From IMG/VR virus record IMGVR_UViG_3300023181_000015, positions 1 through 42,310 of that record: a stretch of 42,310 nucleotides of DNA; one strand, 5' to 3'. Shown here piece by piece: positions 1-6,186 of this stretch. The position numbers and the translations under genes were made by a program. Origin of the DNA: a virus. Positions within the stretch are counted from its first letter, which is position 1. Each line of letters starts with the position of its first letter. The notes under the pieces were generated by a model, which was given only the letters and a program-made list of their open reading frames with translations, was not told the DNA's origin and did not search any database.

Positions 1-127
1 GTTTCACGTGTAACACGGCGCTCATAAGCATCGAAAGCCTTTCCCCTCTGTTGCTGCAAACGAATTTCCGCTAACCGTTCTTGTTCACGTTGCTTAATGG
101 CTTTGTTGGATGCCTCGACAAGATTAT
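1..127. repeat. Terminal direct repeat, left copy (assembly overlap)
   Basis: This 127-base stretch is identical to the last 127 bases of the window. An exact odd-length repeat at both contig ends is typical of a circular molecule cut open by a k-mer assembler, and it lies inside a coding sequence that reads straight through the joint. I read it as an assembly overlap, not a biological terminal repeat, although a short physical terminal redundancy cannot be excluded from sequence alone. Confidence 0.93.
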
Positions 128-311
128 TATAGGATGATAGCGCATTATTTACGCCTACTTTCAATTCCCCCTTACTGTTAACAGCCATTAAAGCGGTTGC
201 CAGTTCGTTGGTATTCTTTACCATCTCGGCAATCTTGATAACGCCTTTATCAATGCTTGCTAAGGCTTTGTCTGATATTACCTCATCAATGAACCCTTCT
301 CTATTTGGCAT
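1..311 (-). CDS. Tail tape measure protein, N-terminal part (continues across the circle joint)
   Basis: This is the start of the tape measure gene. The other part lies at the right end of the window (39075-42310). The ATG at 309-311 opens MPNREGFIDEVISDKALASI and the frame runs without a stop through base 1 into the right-hand segment. Joined at the 127-bp overlap, the gene is 3420 nt and encodes about 1139 residues. The N-terminal 100 residues are helical and charged, ending in a Gln/Arg/Glu-rich coiled coil (KQREQERLAEIRLQQQRGKA). The start overlaps the end of the preceding small reading frame by 34 nt, the usual tight junction between tail chaperone and tape measure genes. No Shine-Dalgarno sequence is visible. 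Confidence 0.9.
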   Translation of the reverse strand, partial: MPNREGFIDEVISDKALASIDKGVIKIAEMVKNTNELATALMAVNSKGELKVGVNNALSSYNNLVEASNKAIKQREQERLAEIRLQQQRGKAFDAYERRVTRE

Positions 312-475
312 AAGATGTAATCATCATGTTTCTTTAAATACATGATAGCTTTGCGAAGATACTTTATCTTAATGCTCAATGGTAGCTTTGATGCCGCAAC
401 CCGAATATTAATACGCCGGTAAGCTTCCGCTCGGATTTTTAAGCATGTTCCTATTATGCTGTTCCACTGCCTCAT
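278..475 (-). CDS. Second frame of the tail assembly chaperone (gpT-like), possibly reached by +1 frameshift
   Basis: This 65-residue basic, helical reading frame sits in the +1 frame relative to the 208-residue gene it overlaps (overlap 408-475), and it ends 34 nt inside the tape measure gene. In long-tailed phages the gene before the tape measure usually makes two products (G and GT in lambda) by programmed frameshifting, and this arrangement matches. In the overlap the minus strand reads ATG CTT AAA AAT CCG. The run of five A lets a P-site tRNA-Lys re-pair one base forward and continue with ATC in this frame. It also has its own ATG at 475, so independent initiation is possible. Position and layout support the role; sequence family was not recognised. 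Confidence 0.6.
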   Translation of the reverse strand: MRQWNSIIGTCLKIRAEAYRRINIRVAASKLPLSIKIKYLRKAIMYLKKHDDYILCQIEKGSLMR

Positions 476-1034
476 TGTATATTTTTAGTTGAATGAAAAA
501 CTCCGCTGCTGATATGGTGTTGTAGGATAACGGCACTTTGAACCAGTTTACAATAGCGATTACCATTTGCATGAAGCTTGCTTTTGTTGGGGCTTTATTA
601 TCCGCTACTTTAGGCAAAGCTTTCATCAGTTCCGCAATCCTGCTATTGTACTGCTTACTATGATTTTCAACGTATTCTAATTCCTCGATGGTTTCCAATT
701 TGCCCGGGTACGGGCTTAATCCTTTCAATGCTTCAATCAATGGCTCGGAATGATCCCAACCATACACGCGAATATTGTGAATGAGCAAAGCAATTAGGCC
801 AATGCGAATGTTCAACATCTCGATTTCTGCCGTGGTTGTTACCGTTGCATCCAACTTAGCGCCCCCGCTTAAATCATCAGCTTCTTCCTGCAACCGTTCC
901 CAATCATCCTGTGTAATATCCCCCAAGTTGCCGGAAAGCAATATGGTAACGTAATCCTTTAAAAGTATGTCGCTAAGTGATAAAGATGACATCAACGGAA
1001 TCGGGCTGGTCTGTGGTGCTATGGCAATATCCAT
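408..1034 (-). CDS. Putative tail assembly chaperone (gpG-like), 208 aa
   Basis: The protein is acidic and helical (for example GDITQDDWERLQEEADDLSG near residues 37-56). It lies two reading frames upstream of the tape measure gene, the position of the tail assembly chaperone that coats the tape measure during tail assembly. The family is not recognised directly, so the role comes from position and from the overlapping second frame. The start is ambiguous: the ATG at 1034 overlaps the upstream 63-residue gene by 62 nt, while the ATG at residue 15 (MSSLSLSDILLKDYV, start 992) reduces the overlap to about 20 nt and may be the real one. The C-terminal 22 codons overlap the alternative frame. Confidence 0.65.
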   Translation of the reverse strand: MDIAIAPQTSPIPLMSSLSLSDILLKDYVTILLSGNLGDITQDDWERLQEEADDLSGGAKLDATVTTTAEIEMLNIRIGLIALLIHNIRVYGWDHSEPLIEALKGLSPYPGKLETIEELEYVENHSKQYNSRIAELMKALPKVADNKAPTKASFMQMVIAIVNWFKVPLSYNTISAAEFFIQLKIYNEAVEQHNRNMLKNPSGSLPAY

Positions 1035-1164
1035 CTTGTGCTGGGATTATGTAAATGTATCCGTGAAAATTGTTTGTCTTTGCCCATTCCTTAGCAGCGT
1101 TCTTTGTTGCTGTAATCTGAAATGGGCGCGGGTCAAGTGGTGGTGGGCTTATGCAGTCACACAT
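973..1164 (-). CDS. Small tail-module protein, 63 aa, unknown function
   Basis: An ATG two bases after the previous stop opens a 63-residue frame that overlaps the start of the chaperone-like gene. The N-terminus carries two Cys and a Pro-rich stretch (CDCISPPPLDPRPF), followed by KNAAKEWAKTNNFHGYIYII. The compact, ordered spacing between neighbours on the same strand argues that it is translated. I do not recognise the family. Confidence 0.5.
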   Translation of the reverse strand: MCDCISPPPLDPRPFQITATKNAAKEWAKTNNFHGYIYIIPAQDGYCHSTTDQPDSVDVIFIT

Positions 1165-1166
1165 GG

Positions 1167-1361
1167 TTATCCTTGTTTGTGATGACTATGAATCAATTCA
1201 AACAGCTTGTCTATTTCTTCTTCGCTGCCATTAATTGCAAGATCTCTTAGCACCTTGCGCTTGGCATCCGTTAGAATCTTAGTCATTTCTTCCGGCGTGA
1301 AAATGCTCTTTATTTGTGGCGGGTCAACTACTATTTTACGCATTGGTTCTATTGGTAGCAT
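1167..1361 (-). CDS. Small tail-module protein, 64 aa, unknown function
   Basis: This 64-residue acidic protein follows the 150-residue gene with a 2-nt gap and ends 2 nt before the next ATG. The sequence TPEEMTKILTDAKRKVLRDL and then GSEEEIDKLFELIHSHH is predicted helical by composition. An internal ATG at 1343 (MRKIVVDPPQ) is an alternative start. It probably belongs to the tail assembly operon. The family is not recognised. Confidence 0.6.
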   Translation of the reverse strand: MLPIEPMRKIVVDPPQIKSIFTPEEMTKILTDAKRKVLRDLAINGSEEEIDKLFELIHSHHKQG

Positions 1362-1363
1362 AT

Positions 1364-1816
1364 TTAAGCCATTTGTTTTCGTTTAATCTCACCTACAACG
1401 TCATCCCTTACTATCCCCCAAACCTTACCGACGCTTTCCGGTGTAAGCCCAAAGATAGCGCCTGTGAACATCTTAATCAAATGCGGGGTTTTATCGTTTC
1501 CTGATGTAACAGTGTATTTATTTCCCTCAATCGTTAGGGTAAATTCCTTTCTAAAATCTCCGGACTGATATAAATTCATTGGATAGGCCTGTATACCCTT
1601 AACCCCTTTTGCAATATCCTTTTGCTTTCTTTTCAACGTTGCCGGTGAATAACGCCCCAATGTATCGCCGTCGCTCAATTCACCACGATCCAACTGCGTG
1701 CGGTTCAAATCTAGTATTTCAGCATCGTGCTTTTGCATCGCAGCACCAGTTTCGGCTATTAAGCCGCCTCGTTGGATGCCCTGAAAGAAGCGGAAACAAG
1801 TAAGCATATCACCCAT
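1364..1816 (-). CDS. Conserved tail-module protein, 150 aa
   Basis: I start this gene at the ATG at 1816 (MGDMLTCFRFFQGIQRGGLI). A longer in-frame extension to 1972 runs across the divergent plus-strand gene and its promoter and has poor composition. The body contains LNRTQLDRGELSDGDTLGRY, then YSPATLKRKQKD, then YPMNLYQSGDFRKEF. This arrangement looks like proteins found in Bacteroidota prophage tail modules, placed between the major tail protein and the chaperone, where minor tail or tail-completion proteins usually lie. A TAnnTTTG box (TAGCTTTG, 1822-1829) ends 5 nt before the ATG, so the transcript may be leaderless. The exact function is not established. Confidence 0.7.
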   Translation of the reverse strand: MGDMLTCFRFFQGIQRGGLIAETGAAMQKHDAEILDLNRTQLDRGELSDGDTLGRYSPATLKRKQKDIAKGVKGIQAYPMNLYQSGDFRKEFTLTIEGNKYTVTSGNDKTPHLIKMFTGAIFGLTPESVGKVWGIVRDDVVGEIKRKQMA

Positions 1817-1821
1817 GTAAA

Positions 1822-1829
1822 CAAAGCTA
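1822..1829 (-). promoter_or_regulatory. Candidate -7 box of the tail operon (leaderless type)
   Basis: On the minus strand this reads TAGCTTTG, a full match to the Bacteroidota -7 consensus TAnnTTTG, 5 nt before the ATG of the 150-residue tail gene. No TTG or TTTG lies at the usual -33 distance. A transcription start a few bases downstream would fall on or next to the ATG. Confidence 0.4.
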
Positions 1830-1858
1830 AAACAAATATTTGAAGAATGTTTGGAATA

Positions 1859-1882
1859 TTGGTAGTAATTTGTGTTACTTTG
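1859..1882 (+). promoter_or_regulatory. Candidate promoter of the ten-gene mini-cassette
   Basis: TTG at 1859-1861 and TACTTTG at 1876-1882 are separated by 14 nt and lie 17 nt before the ATG at 1900. The -7 box is one base short of the Bacteroidota consensus TAnnTTTG and the spacing is shorter than usual, so this is a moderate match. It sits in the divergent gap between the plus-strand cassette and the minus-strand tail operon. Confidence 0.4.
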
Positions 1883-1899
1883 TGGTAAATAATACAACA

Positions 1900-2097
1900 A
1901 TGATAAAAAAACACATTGGCTTAATGGCAGGATTAGTCGCCCTCGTTGCTCTATCTGGCATCCCAAAAACAAAGTATTACGGTACTTCTTATGCCAGTCT
2001 TGAAAGTAAGGTTTTTAGCACTAGCGGCCCCGGAAGAAATCAACGCAAGCGCCGCAAGCTGGCTCGTCAAAGTCCTAACAGTAAATACGCAAAGTAA
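1900..2097 (+). CDS. Cassette gene 1: small membrane or exported basic protein, 65 aa
   Basis: First gene of a plus-strand cassette embedded between minus-strand tail genes. Residues 6-20 form a hydrophobic segment (IGLMAGLVALVALSG) after MIKKH, which could be a signal peptide or membrane anchor. The rest is Ser/Tyr-rich and ends in a strongly basic tail (RNQRKRRKLARQ). The start at 1900 is chosen because it lies after the candidate promoter and removes an overlap with the divergent gene. Its stop overlaps the next ATG (TAATG). No family is recognised. Confidence 0.6.
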   Translation: MIKKHIGLMAGLVALVALSGIPKTKYYGTSYASLESKVFSTSGPGRNQRKRRKLARQSPNSKYAK

Positions 2098-2270
2098 TGG
2101 CTACAGAAAAGAAAGAGGTAATGGTTACGGAAAACATACGCATAGAACCGAGCGTAATGAAGGTAATAAAGCGGGTATCTAAAAAAGAAGAACGCGCCCG
2201 ATTATCAATGATCAGAATCCTAATCAAAGAAGCATTAACCGCCCGTGGCGAACTAAAACCAACCGTATGA
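2097..2270 (+). CDS. Cassette gene 2: ribbon-helix-helix-like protein, 57 aa
   Basis: The frame ATGGCTACAGAAAAG at 2097 gives MATEKKEVMVTENIRIEPSV and then MKVIKRVSKKEERARLSMIR. A short beta-like segment with alternating residues (ENIRIEPSV), a helix and a second helix ending in ILIKEAL resemble the MetJ/Arc-type ribbon-helix-helix fold, small dimeric DNA-binding proteins. It overlaps the upstream stop by one base and the downstream ATG by four. It could regulate the cassette itself. The fold is inferred from pattern only. Confidence 0.55.
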   Translation: MATEKKEVMVTENIRIEPSVMKVIKRVSKKEERARLSMIRILIKEALTARGELKPTV

Positions 2271-2521
2271 ACAAGCCAGAAATTAGAATTGAAATATTTA
2301 AGGATGCCGATACTGGTAACTACTATTTCGAATTGTTAGCACCCGCACTTATTGAGAATTTCAGGGTTATGAGTAAACAATCACACATTGCCAGCGGCGC
2401 TACATTTTGGGATGATATTGCAATGCTAAAATCACACGACTTTTACACGGAACATGAACAAGCGCTGACATCTGCTGTAAAAATGATCGTTTTATTAACC
2501 ATTGATATTTCACTACTATGA
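2267..2521 (+). CDS. Cassette gene 3: hypothetical protein, 84 aa
   Basis: The gene starts inside the previous stop (ATGA) and ends inside the next start. It begins NKPEIRIEIFKDADTGNYYF, an alternating beta-strand-like start, and ends in a hydrophobic helix (VKMIVLLTIDISLL). The family is not recognised. The four-base overlaps on both sides support real, coupled translation. Confidence 0.6.
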   Translation: MNKPEIRIEIFKDADTGNYYFELLAPALIENFRVMSKQSHIASGATFWDDIAMLKSHDFYTEHEQALTSAVKMIVLLTIDISLL

Positions 2522-2601
2522 GAAACTTCATTATAGGCGTACTAATCGCAGCCGCTATAGGCTACTTTCTTATCCGGTTCATCCAAATGACAATGTTATG
2601 A
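2518..2601 (+). CDS. Cassette gene 4: 27-residue membrane peptide
   Basis: ATGAGAAACTTCATTATAGG opens a 27-codon frame (MRNFIIGVLIAAAIGYFLIR...), essentially one transmembrane helix with a basic residue before it and an Arg after it. ATGA overlaps join it to the genes before and after. Single-helix peptides of this size in phages are sometimes holin-like or block superinfection, but nothing here identifies the role. Confidence 0.5.
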   Translation: MRNFIIGVLIAAAIGYFLIRFIQMTML

Positions 2602-2789
2602 GCGGTAAGATCATTGCCAAAGTGGGCAACAAAATAGAGCGGCATTACTTTTTGAATAACACCAATCTATTGCAGTTCATGAAACACTACGAAAGGTTGG
2701 CAAAGACACACGGCAACGTTGAAGTAACTATCGCACCGTGGGACAGCAAAAGCGATTACGACCCAATAAAGTACATCAAACACAAATGA
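2598..2789 (+). CDS. Cassette gene 5: hypothetical protein, 63 aa
   Basis: The ATG at 2598 overlaps the previous stop and is preferred over an upstream in-frame start at 2502, which would overlap gene 4 completely. The protein begins MSGKIIAKVGNKIERHYFLN and contains LLQFMKHYERLAKTHGNVEV. It is soluble and basic, with no recognised family. It overlaps the next gene by four bases. Confidence 0.55.
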   Translation: MSGKIIAKVGNKIERHYFLNNTNLLQFMKHYERLAKTHGNVEVTIAPWDSKSDYDPIKYIKHK

Positions 2790-3082
2790 AAGCAATAATC
2801 ATCTATTTAATTATTGGGCTACTATACATCGTTTACACAAAAACGATAGCCAAAAACTTTTACAATGATCTTAAAAAGCATTACAAGGATGCCTATAGTA
2901 TTATAAATCAAGATGTCCTTATCTACATACTAAACTCTACGTTTTTATTACTATGGCCATGCTATTTGTATGTTTCAATTAGAAATTGGTTTAGATTTTC
3001 AGCAGGATGGATGTGGGCGTCACGTCCATGGGGAAATAAGCAAAAAAGACGCATTGAATACCTTAAAAAGAAATTCTCATGA
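2786..3082 (+). CDS. Cassette gene 6: two-helix membrane protein, 98 aa
   Basis: The start at 2786 is part of an ATGA overlap with gene 5. Two hydrophobic segments are visible, residues 3-18 (IIIYLIIGLLYIVYT) and about 47-65 (LIYILNSTFLLLWPCYLYV), separated by a charged loop and followed by an aromatic and basic C-terminus (NKQKRRIEYLKKKFS). It is therefore a small inner-membrane protein with both ends probably on the same side. The function is unknown. Confidence 0.6.
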   Translation: MKAIIIYLIIGLLYIVYTKTIAKNFYNDLKKHYKDAYSIINQDVLIYILNSTFLLLWPCYLYVSIRNWFRFSAGWMWASRPWGNKQKRRIEYLKKKFS

Positions 3083-3351
3083 CACCAACACAAAAAACGA
3101 TTAGCCTGCTCACATTAGTTTTAGATCATTGTGGTAAGACGGATAAACCATTAACGGTTGATTTGCAGGAACGGATTAAAAAGCATCGGGACAGCTTGGT
3201 TGATGCTGAAAAACCGGAACCAATAGATCCGTTTTCACCCGACATGCGACGGTGGGCTGATGGCTTTGAACCAATAAAAGCCGTACATCCAATTCCCAAT
3301 GTATTTGATCTTCACAACTACTCACACCTAAACAAAGACGCAATATCATGA
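3079..3351 (+). CDS. Cassette gene 7: hypothetical soluble protein, 90 aa
   Basis: Overlaps both neighbours by four bases. Residues 1-40 are helical (TPTQKTISLLTLVLDHCGKT, then LQERIKKHRDSLVDAEKPE). The second half is Pro-rich (DPFSPDMRRWADGFEPIKAV). No family is recognised. It is the longest apparently soluble product of the cassette. Confidence 0.6.
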   Translation: MTPTQKTISLLTLVLDHCGKTDKPLTVDLQERIKKHRDSLVDAEKPEPIDPFSPDMRRWADGFEPIKAVHPIPNVFDLHNYSHLNKDAIS

Positions 3352-3530
3352 TCGCAGCAATCGCAGATGTACTAACAGAATTGTTAGTATTGTTTTGGAT
3401 AACCGCCATTGTTACTTTCGCCTTAATCGTTTATGCATGGATTGAGGTAATACGCGACTGGTTTAAAGAACGTCGCAAACCAAAGGACATAACCTATCAA
3501 CAGTACAAAACCAAAGCAAACGATTTATGA
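3348..3530 (+). CDS. Cassette gene 8: single-helix membrane protein, 60 aa
   Basis: A long hydrophobic segment at about residues 8-32 (LTELLVLFWITAIVTFALIV) is followed by an amphipathic, strongly charged tail (RDWFKERRKPKD). This is a typical small bitopic membrane protein. It is joined to its neighbours by ATGA overlaps. The function is unknown. Confidence 0.6.
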   Translation: MIAAIADVLTELLVLFWITAIVTFALIVYAWIEVIRDWFKERRKPKDITYQQYKTKANDL

Positions 3531-3604
3531 TCTTACTAATTTGCTCAATTACGGCACTGCCTATTGCTGTGCCAACTTTAATTAATCGCTTAATACAACA
3601 ATAA
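3527..3604 (+). CDS. Cassette gene 9: 25-residue hydrophobic peptide
   Basis: A 25-codon frame starting inside the previous stop encodes MILLICSITALPIAVPTLIN followed by RLIQQ. It is almost entirely hydrophobic. The overlap with gene 8 is the main evidence that it is translated. Confidence 0.4.
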   Translation: MILLICSITALPIAVPTLINRLIQQ

Positions 3605-3606
3605 CA

Positions 3607-3681
3607 ATGCACCGTTTCACACCACTAGAACAACCTTTAACCGCTATTTCAGACGTATTGTTTGAGACAGGGAACGGGTAA
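3607..3681 (+). CDS. Cassette gene 10: 24-residue peptide
   Basis: The ATG, two nt after the previous stop, opens MHRFTPLEQPLTAISDVLFE followed by TGNG. It is the last possible gene before the terminator. Very short, and supported mainly by its position in the tightly packed operon. Confidence 0.35.
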   Translation: MHRFTPLEQPLTAISDVLFETGNG

Positions 3682-3688
3682 ACACAAC

Positions 3689-3718
3689 AAAGCGGGGTGT
3701 TTTGTGGCACCCCGCTTT
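3689..3718. terminator. Bidirectional intrinsic terminator between cassette and capsid operon
   Basis: A perfect 11-bp stem, AAAGCGGGGTG (3689-3699) and CACCCCGCTTT (3708-3718), with an 8-nt loop and flanking A/T tracts on both sides. It lies between the convergent ends of the plus-strand cassette (3681) and the minus-strand head/tail operon (3740), so it can end transcription from either side. Confidence 0.88.
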
Positions 3719-3739
3719 TAATCCATAAACCCACACTCA

Positions 3740-3955
3740 CTACTTCTTTGCTGGTTCCGCAGGCTTGCCCGTTTCCGGTTGCGTTACTGGCTTTGCTTTC
3801 TCTGTAATGAAATCATGCATTTGCCCCAGCTTTTCAGCTTCCTTATCTCCTGCAAATATCCCATGCGCGCCGGTGTGACGCTTAATGAAATCCTCTTTGC
3901 TCATCTTGGCTAATACTTCCGGTGCTGAAATTTCTATTCCTTCGTACTTTTTCAT
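3740..3955 (-). CDS. Small protein after the major tail gene, 71 aa
   Basis: Starts 2 nt after the major tail protein stop. It contains EVLAKMSKEDFIKRHTGAHG and a low-complexity, Pro/Lys-rich C-terminus (TQPETGKPAEPAKK). It is the last gene before the terminator of the head operon. The family is not recognised. A minor capsid or tail role follows only from position. Confidence 0.6.
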   Translation of the reverse strand: MKKYEGIEISAPEVLAKMSKEDFIKRHTGAHGIFAGDKEAEKLGQMHDFITEKAKPVTQPETGKPAEPAKK

Positions 3956-3957
3956 AA

Positions 3958-4953
3958 TTAAGCGATTTTAATGATTACGGGAATGCTTTCGTATGCACCA
4001 ACTACCGCTAAGATCGTGCCAAGCCCTTTCAATGAAATCGAAAGAGTATTGCCCGATGTTGGGTAATCCGTATCGGTAGTGTCCAAAGTGAATACCAAAT
4101 GATCGGCAAGATCACCGGCACCAGCCGCAACGGTCGTGATTGTAATCGCATTGCCCGTAGTAGCGTTTTTAACGTCCCAATACGTAGCAGAAATAACAGC
4201 CGGTACAAGTTCAGCCAAAGACTGACCCCCGCAGCTAATTTCAGGCTTAATAGTGAAGATACCAGCACCCGCACCATTTGGTGTACGGTTGTTCAGGAAT
4301 ACATCCTTAACCGCTGGGATTTGCAATGTTGAAAGCCATGAAGCATCCAACTTGAAAATAGCACGGTTTACGATTGCGTCCGTAGCATCTTCGTATTGGA
4401 TCTGCATGAAGTAGCGCTCTGGCTCGTTTTGCGTTCTGCCCGGGTTCTCAACATAAACAAATGATGTTGGAATACCGATGAAATCTTCGCGCTGTGTTGT
4501 TGCGTTCTGACGGCCTACACCAACCAATACAATCTCACCGGATGAAGTTGGGCAAATCTCAAAGAAGCTATAACCAGCCCAAGACTTTTTCTTAATCTGG
4601 CGGTAGTAGCACATCTTAGTCGGCAACTCATAACGGAATGAACTTGTAGCGTCACGGATAATCATACGATTACCGCTTGGGCTAGTGTATTCCTGCGGTG
4701 CCTGACCGTTTGATTCAATGCCCTCGAATTTACCCAATACAAACCAACGATTAGCATTTAGCACGGCTTGTTCCTGTGATATTGCGTAATTGTATGCGGT
4801 TGTTGCAGAAGATAACGAGGCATCGGTGAAAGCTGCGCCATTTGGTACAGCTAAGAACCCTATTGGGGCGTAAAGGGTAACATCACAGTTAGTGAACCCG
4901 ACATTGCCAGATGCACCAGAACCGCATGAAACCTCCCTTAATGAATATGCCAT
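3958..4953 (-). CDS. Major tail (tube) protein, putative, 331 aa
   Basis: The protein begins MAYSLREVSCGSGASGNVGF and is beta-rich throughout. It is followed on the circle by chaperone and tape measure genes and preceded by two head-tail connector genes, the standard place for the tail tube protein. The C-terminal ~70 residues (ITITTVAAGAGDLADHLVFT onward) look like an immunoglobulin-like add-on domain, common on tail tube proteins of siphoviruses. The length is within the usual range for tube proteins carrying such a domain. The assignment is mostly from position and composition. Confidence 0.65.
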   Translation of the reverse strand: MAYSLREVSCGSGASGNVGFTNCDVTLYAPIGFLAVPNGAAFTDASLSSATTAYNYAISQEQAVLNANRWFVLGKFEGIESNGQAPQEYTSPSGNRMIIRDATSSFRYELPTKMCYYRQIKKKSWAGYSFFEICPTSSGEIVLVGVGRQNATTQREDFIGIPTSFVYVENPGRTQNEPERYFMQIQYEDATDAIVNRAIFKLDASWLSTLQIPAVKDVFLNNRTPNGAGAGIFTIKPEISCGGQSLAELVPAVISATYWDVKNATTGNAITITTVAAGAGDLADHLVFTLDTTDTDYPTSGNTLSISLKGLGTILAVVGAYESIPVIIKIA

Positions 4954-4974
4954 GTGTTATTTAGTTTTTTGTGT

Positions 4975-5523
4975 TTAACAAATTTTGTGATTGTTGAATT
5001 TCAATTTCAGGTTAGTAATGTCCAATGCATCGACCCAAGATGTAAGCGTGTTTTCCTTCTTTTCCCCGACCTGTGGACTCCAAAGCTTGCGTTCGTAAAC
5101 CGTGTGCGACATCTCGCCGTCATTCATAACGTTGAAATACTTGCTTTGCGCAATAGCGGCAAACAAAGCATTGTAAATAGGCCAAAGAATCGCCCTCATC
5201 GTTACAGTATCGCGTTTTTCGCTGCTGTAGTCGTATTGGGTATGTACTGCGATTGCTAGGCGTAAATTAGCCTCGGTAAAGAAGCGCCCAACATCATAGC
5301 CCACATCCTCAACCAACATAACGCACGGATACTTTTTGTACGTCTGACTGCTAACACGGTCTTTGTTTGCCAGTATGGAATCAATCTCTTGACCCGAACC
5401 CTGAATATAATGCACGGCGGTAATGTTTGGATCTACAGCCTGCAATGAGGTAAGCATGGCGGTGCTAACCTCGGCTACGGTTTCCCGTATTGCATCCTGT
5501 ATAAAAGCATTCATATCCCCCAT
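4975..5523 (-). CDS. Putative tail completion or head-tail joining protein, 182 aa
   Basis: Lies between the connector-like gene and the major tail protein, where tail terminator proteins are found. The sequence has an N-terminal helix (MNAFIQDAIRETVAEVSTAM), a central strand region (YPCVMLVEDVGYDVG) and RLAIAVHTQYDYSSEKRDTV, a strand-turn pattern typical of the tail-terminator fold. It overlaps the upstream gene by 13 nt. The family name is not certain. Confidence 0.55.
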   Translation of the reverse strand: MGDMNAFIQDAIRETVAEVSTAMLTSLQAVDPNITAVHYIQGSGQEIDSILANKDRVSSQTYKKYPCVMLVEDVGYDVGRFFTEANLRLAIAVHTQYDYSSEKRDTVTMRAILWPIYNALFAAIAQSKYFNVMNDGEMSHTVYERKLWSPQVGEKKENTLTSWVDALDITNLKLKFNNHKIC

Positions 5524-5972
5524 GTATTTTGATACTCGAAAGGTGTTACATCGGATTCCACAAATTCAGGGTATAATTCAGATGAGCGAATGTAAGCGTA
5601 CATTTTACGCAGCTTTGCTATCATCTCATTCCACGCTATACACATATTCCTGTCAGGGCTGGTGCGGGAAGCATTTGCATGTTTTCCCGCACCTTTACCT
5701 GATGTTGTTGGCGTCTCGTTAGAATCGCGTAAATGATAATAGAACACATACCGGGCAAAGGCGTACTTAAGGAACCCCCGCAGCGTCAACATACGGCTAA
5801 CCGCGTCGTTGCTGGGAAGTACCACCGTTGCACCAAACGAACCAAGCACAGCCTCTAAGAATTCAGGTTCCAGCGCATCAATGTAGCTTTCTAAAAGCTC
5901 TTTTTGCACTTCTTCCCCTCTTTGCGCTACTGCAATGGATCGCTCGAAATATGATGTGTCTATTAGTGGCAT
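5511..5972 (-). CDS. Putative head-tail connector protein, 153 aa
   Basis: A helical protein (AQRGEEVQKELLESYIDALE; LRGFLKYAFARYVFYYHLRD; CIAWNEMIAKLRKMYAYIRS) of the size and place of head-tail adaptors of Bacteroidota phages, similar in outline to DUF6712-type proteins. The middle holds a Ser/Thr/Gly-rich loop (ETPTTSGKGAGKHANAS). It lies after the major capsid gene and before the tail completion gene. The role is inferred from order and helix content. Confidence 0.55.
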   Translation of the reverse strand: MPLIDTSYFERSIAVAQRGEEVQKELLESYIDALEPEFLEAVLGSFGATVVLPSNDAVSRMLTLRGFLKYAFARYVFYYHLRDSNETPTTSGKGAGKHANASRTSPDRNMCIAWNEMIAKLRKMYAYIRSSELYPEFVESDVTPFEYQNTWGI

Positions 5973-5976
5973 TTAC

Positions 5977-6165
5977 TTATGCTAGTTTAGCGTAACCGCG
6001 ATCAATCAAAGATTGTGCATCTGCGCCGGGAATGTTATCGTATTGCACACCTTCCGAAATATGCTTGGCACCTTTCAAACCTATAATGCTATAAGTCTTA
6101 GTGGCGTCAAGTTCTGTTTTTGCTTTGGTTGCTTTATCGGTTGTTCCTTTCTGATCTGCTGACAT
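5977..6165 (-). CDS. Small protein after the major capsid gene, 62 aa
   Basis: The N-terminal third is Lys/Thr/Ala-rich (QKGTTDKATKAKTELDATKT), followed by a compact segment ending SLIDRGYAKLA. Short proteins of this kind often follow HK97-type capsid genes in phages of Bacteroidota. Some are head-decoration or connector accessories, but the function cannot be told here. Confidence 0.6.
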   Translation of the reverse strand: MSADQKGTTDKATKAKTELDATKTYSIIGLKGAKHISEGVQYDNIPGADAQSLIDRGYAKLA

Positions 6166-6186
6166 TGGATATTATTTTACTGGTTA

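Noticed and set aside
1817-1972. N-terminal extension of the 150-residue tail protein
   Set aside because: It would overlap the divergent cassette start and its promoter, and its composition is not protein-like.
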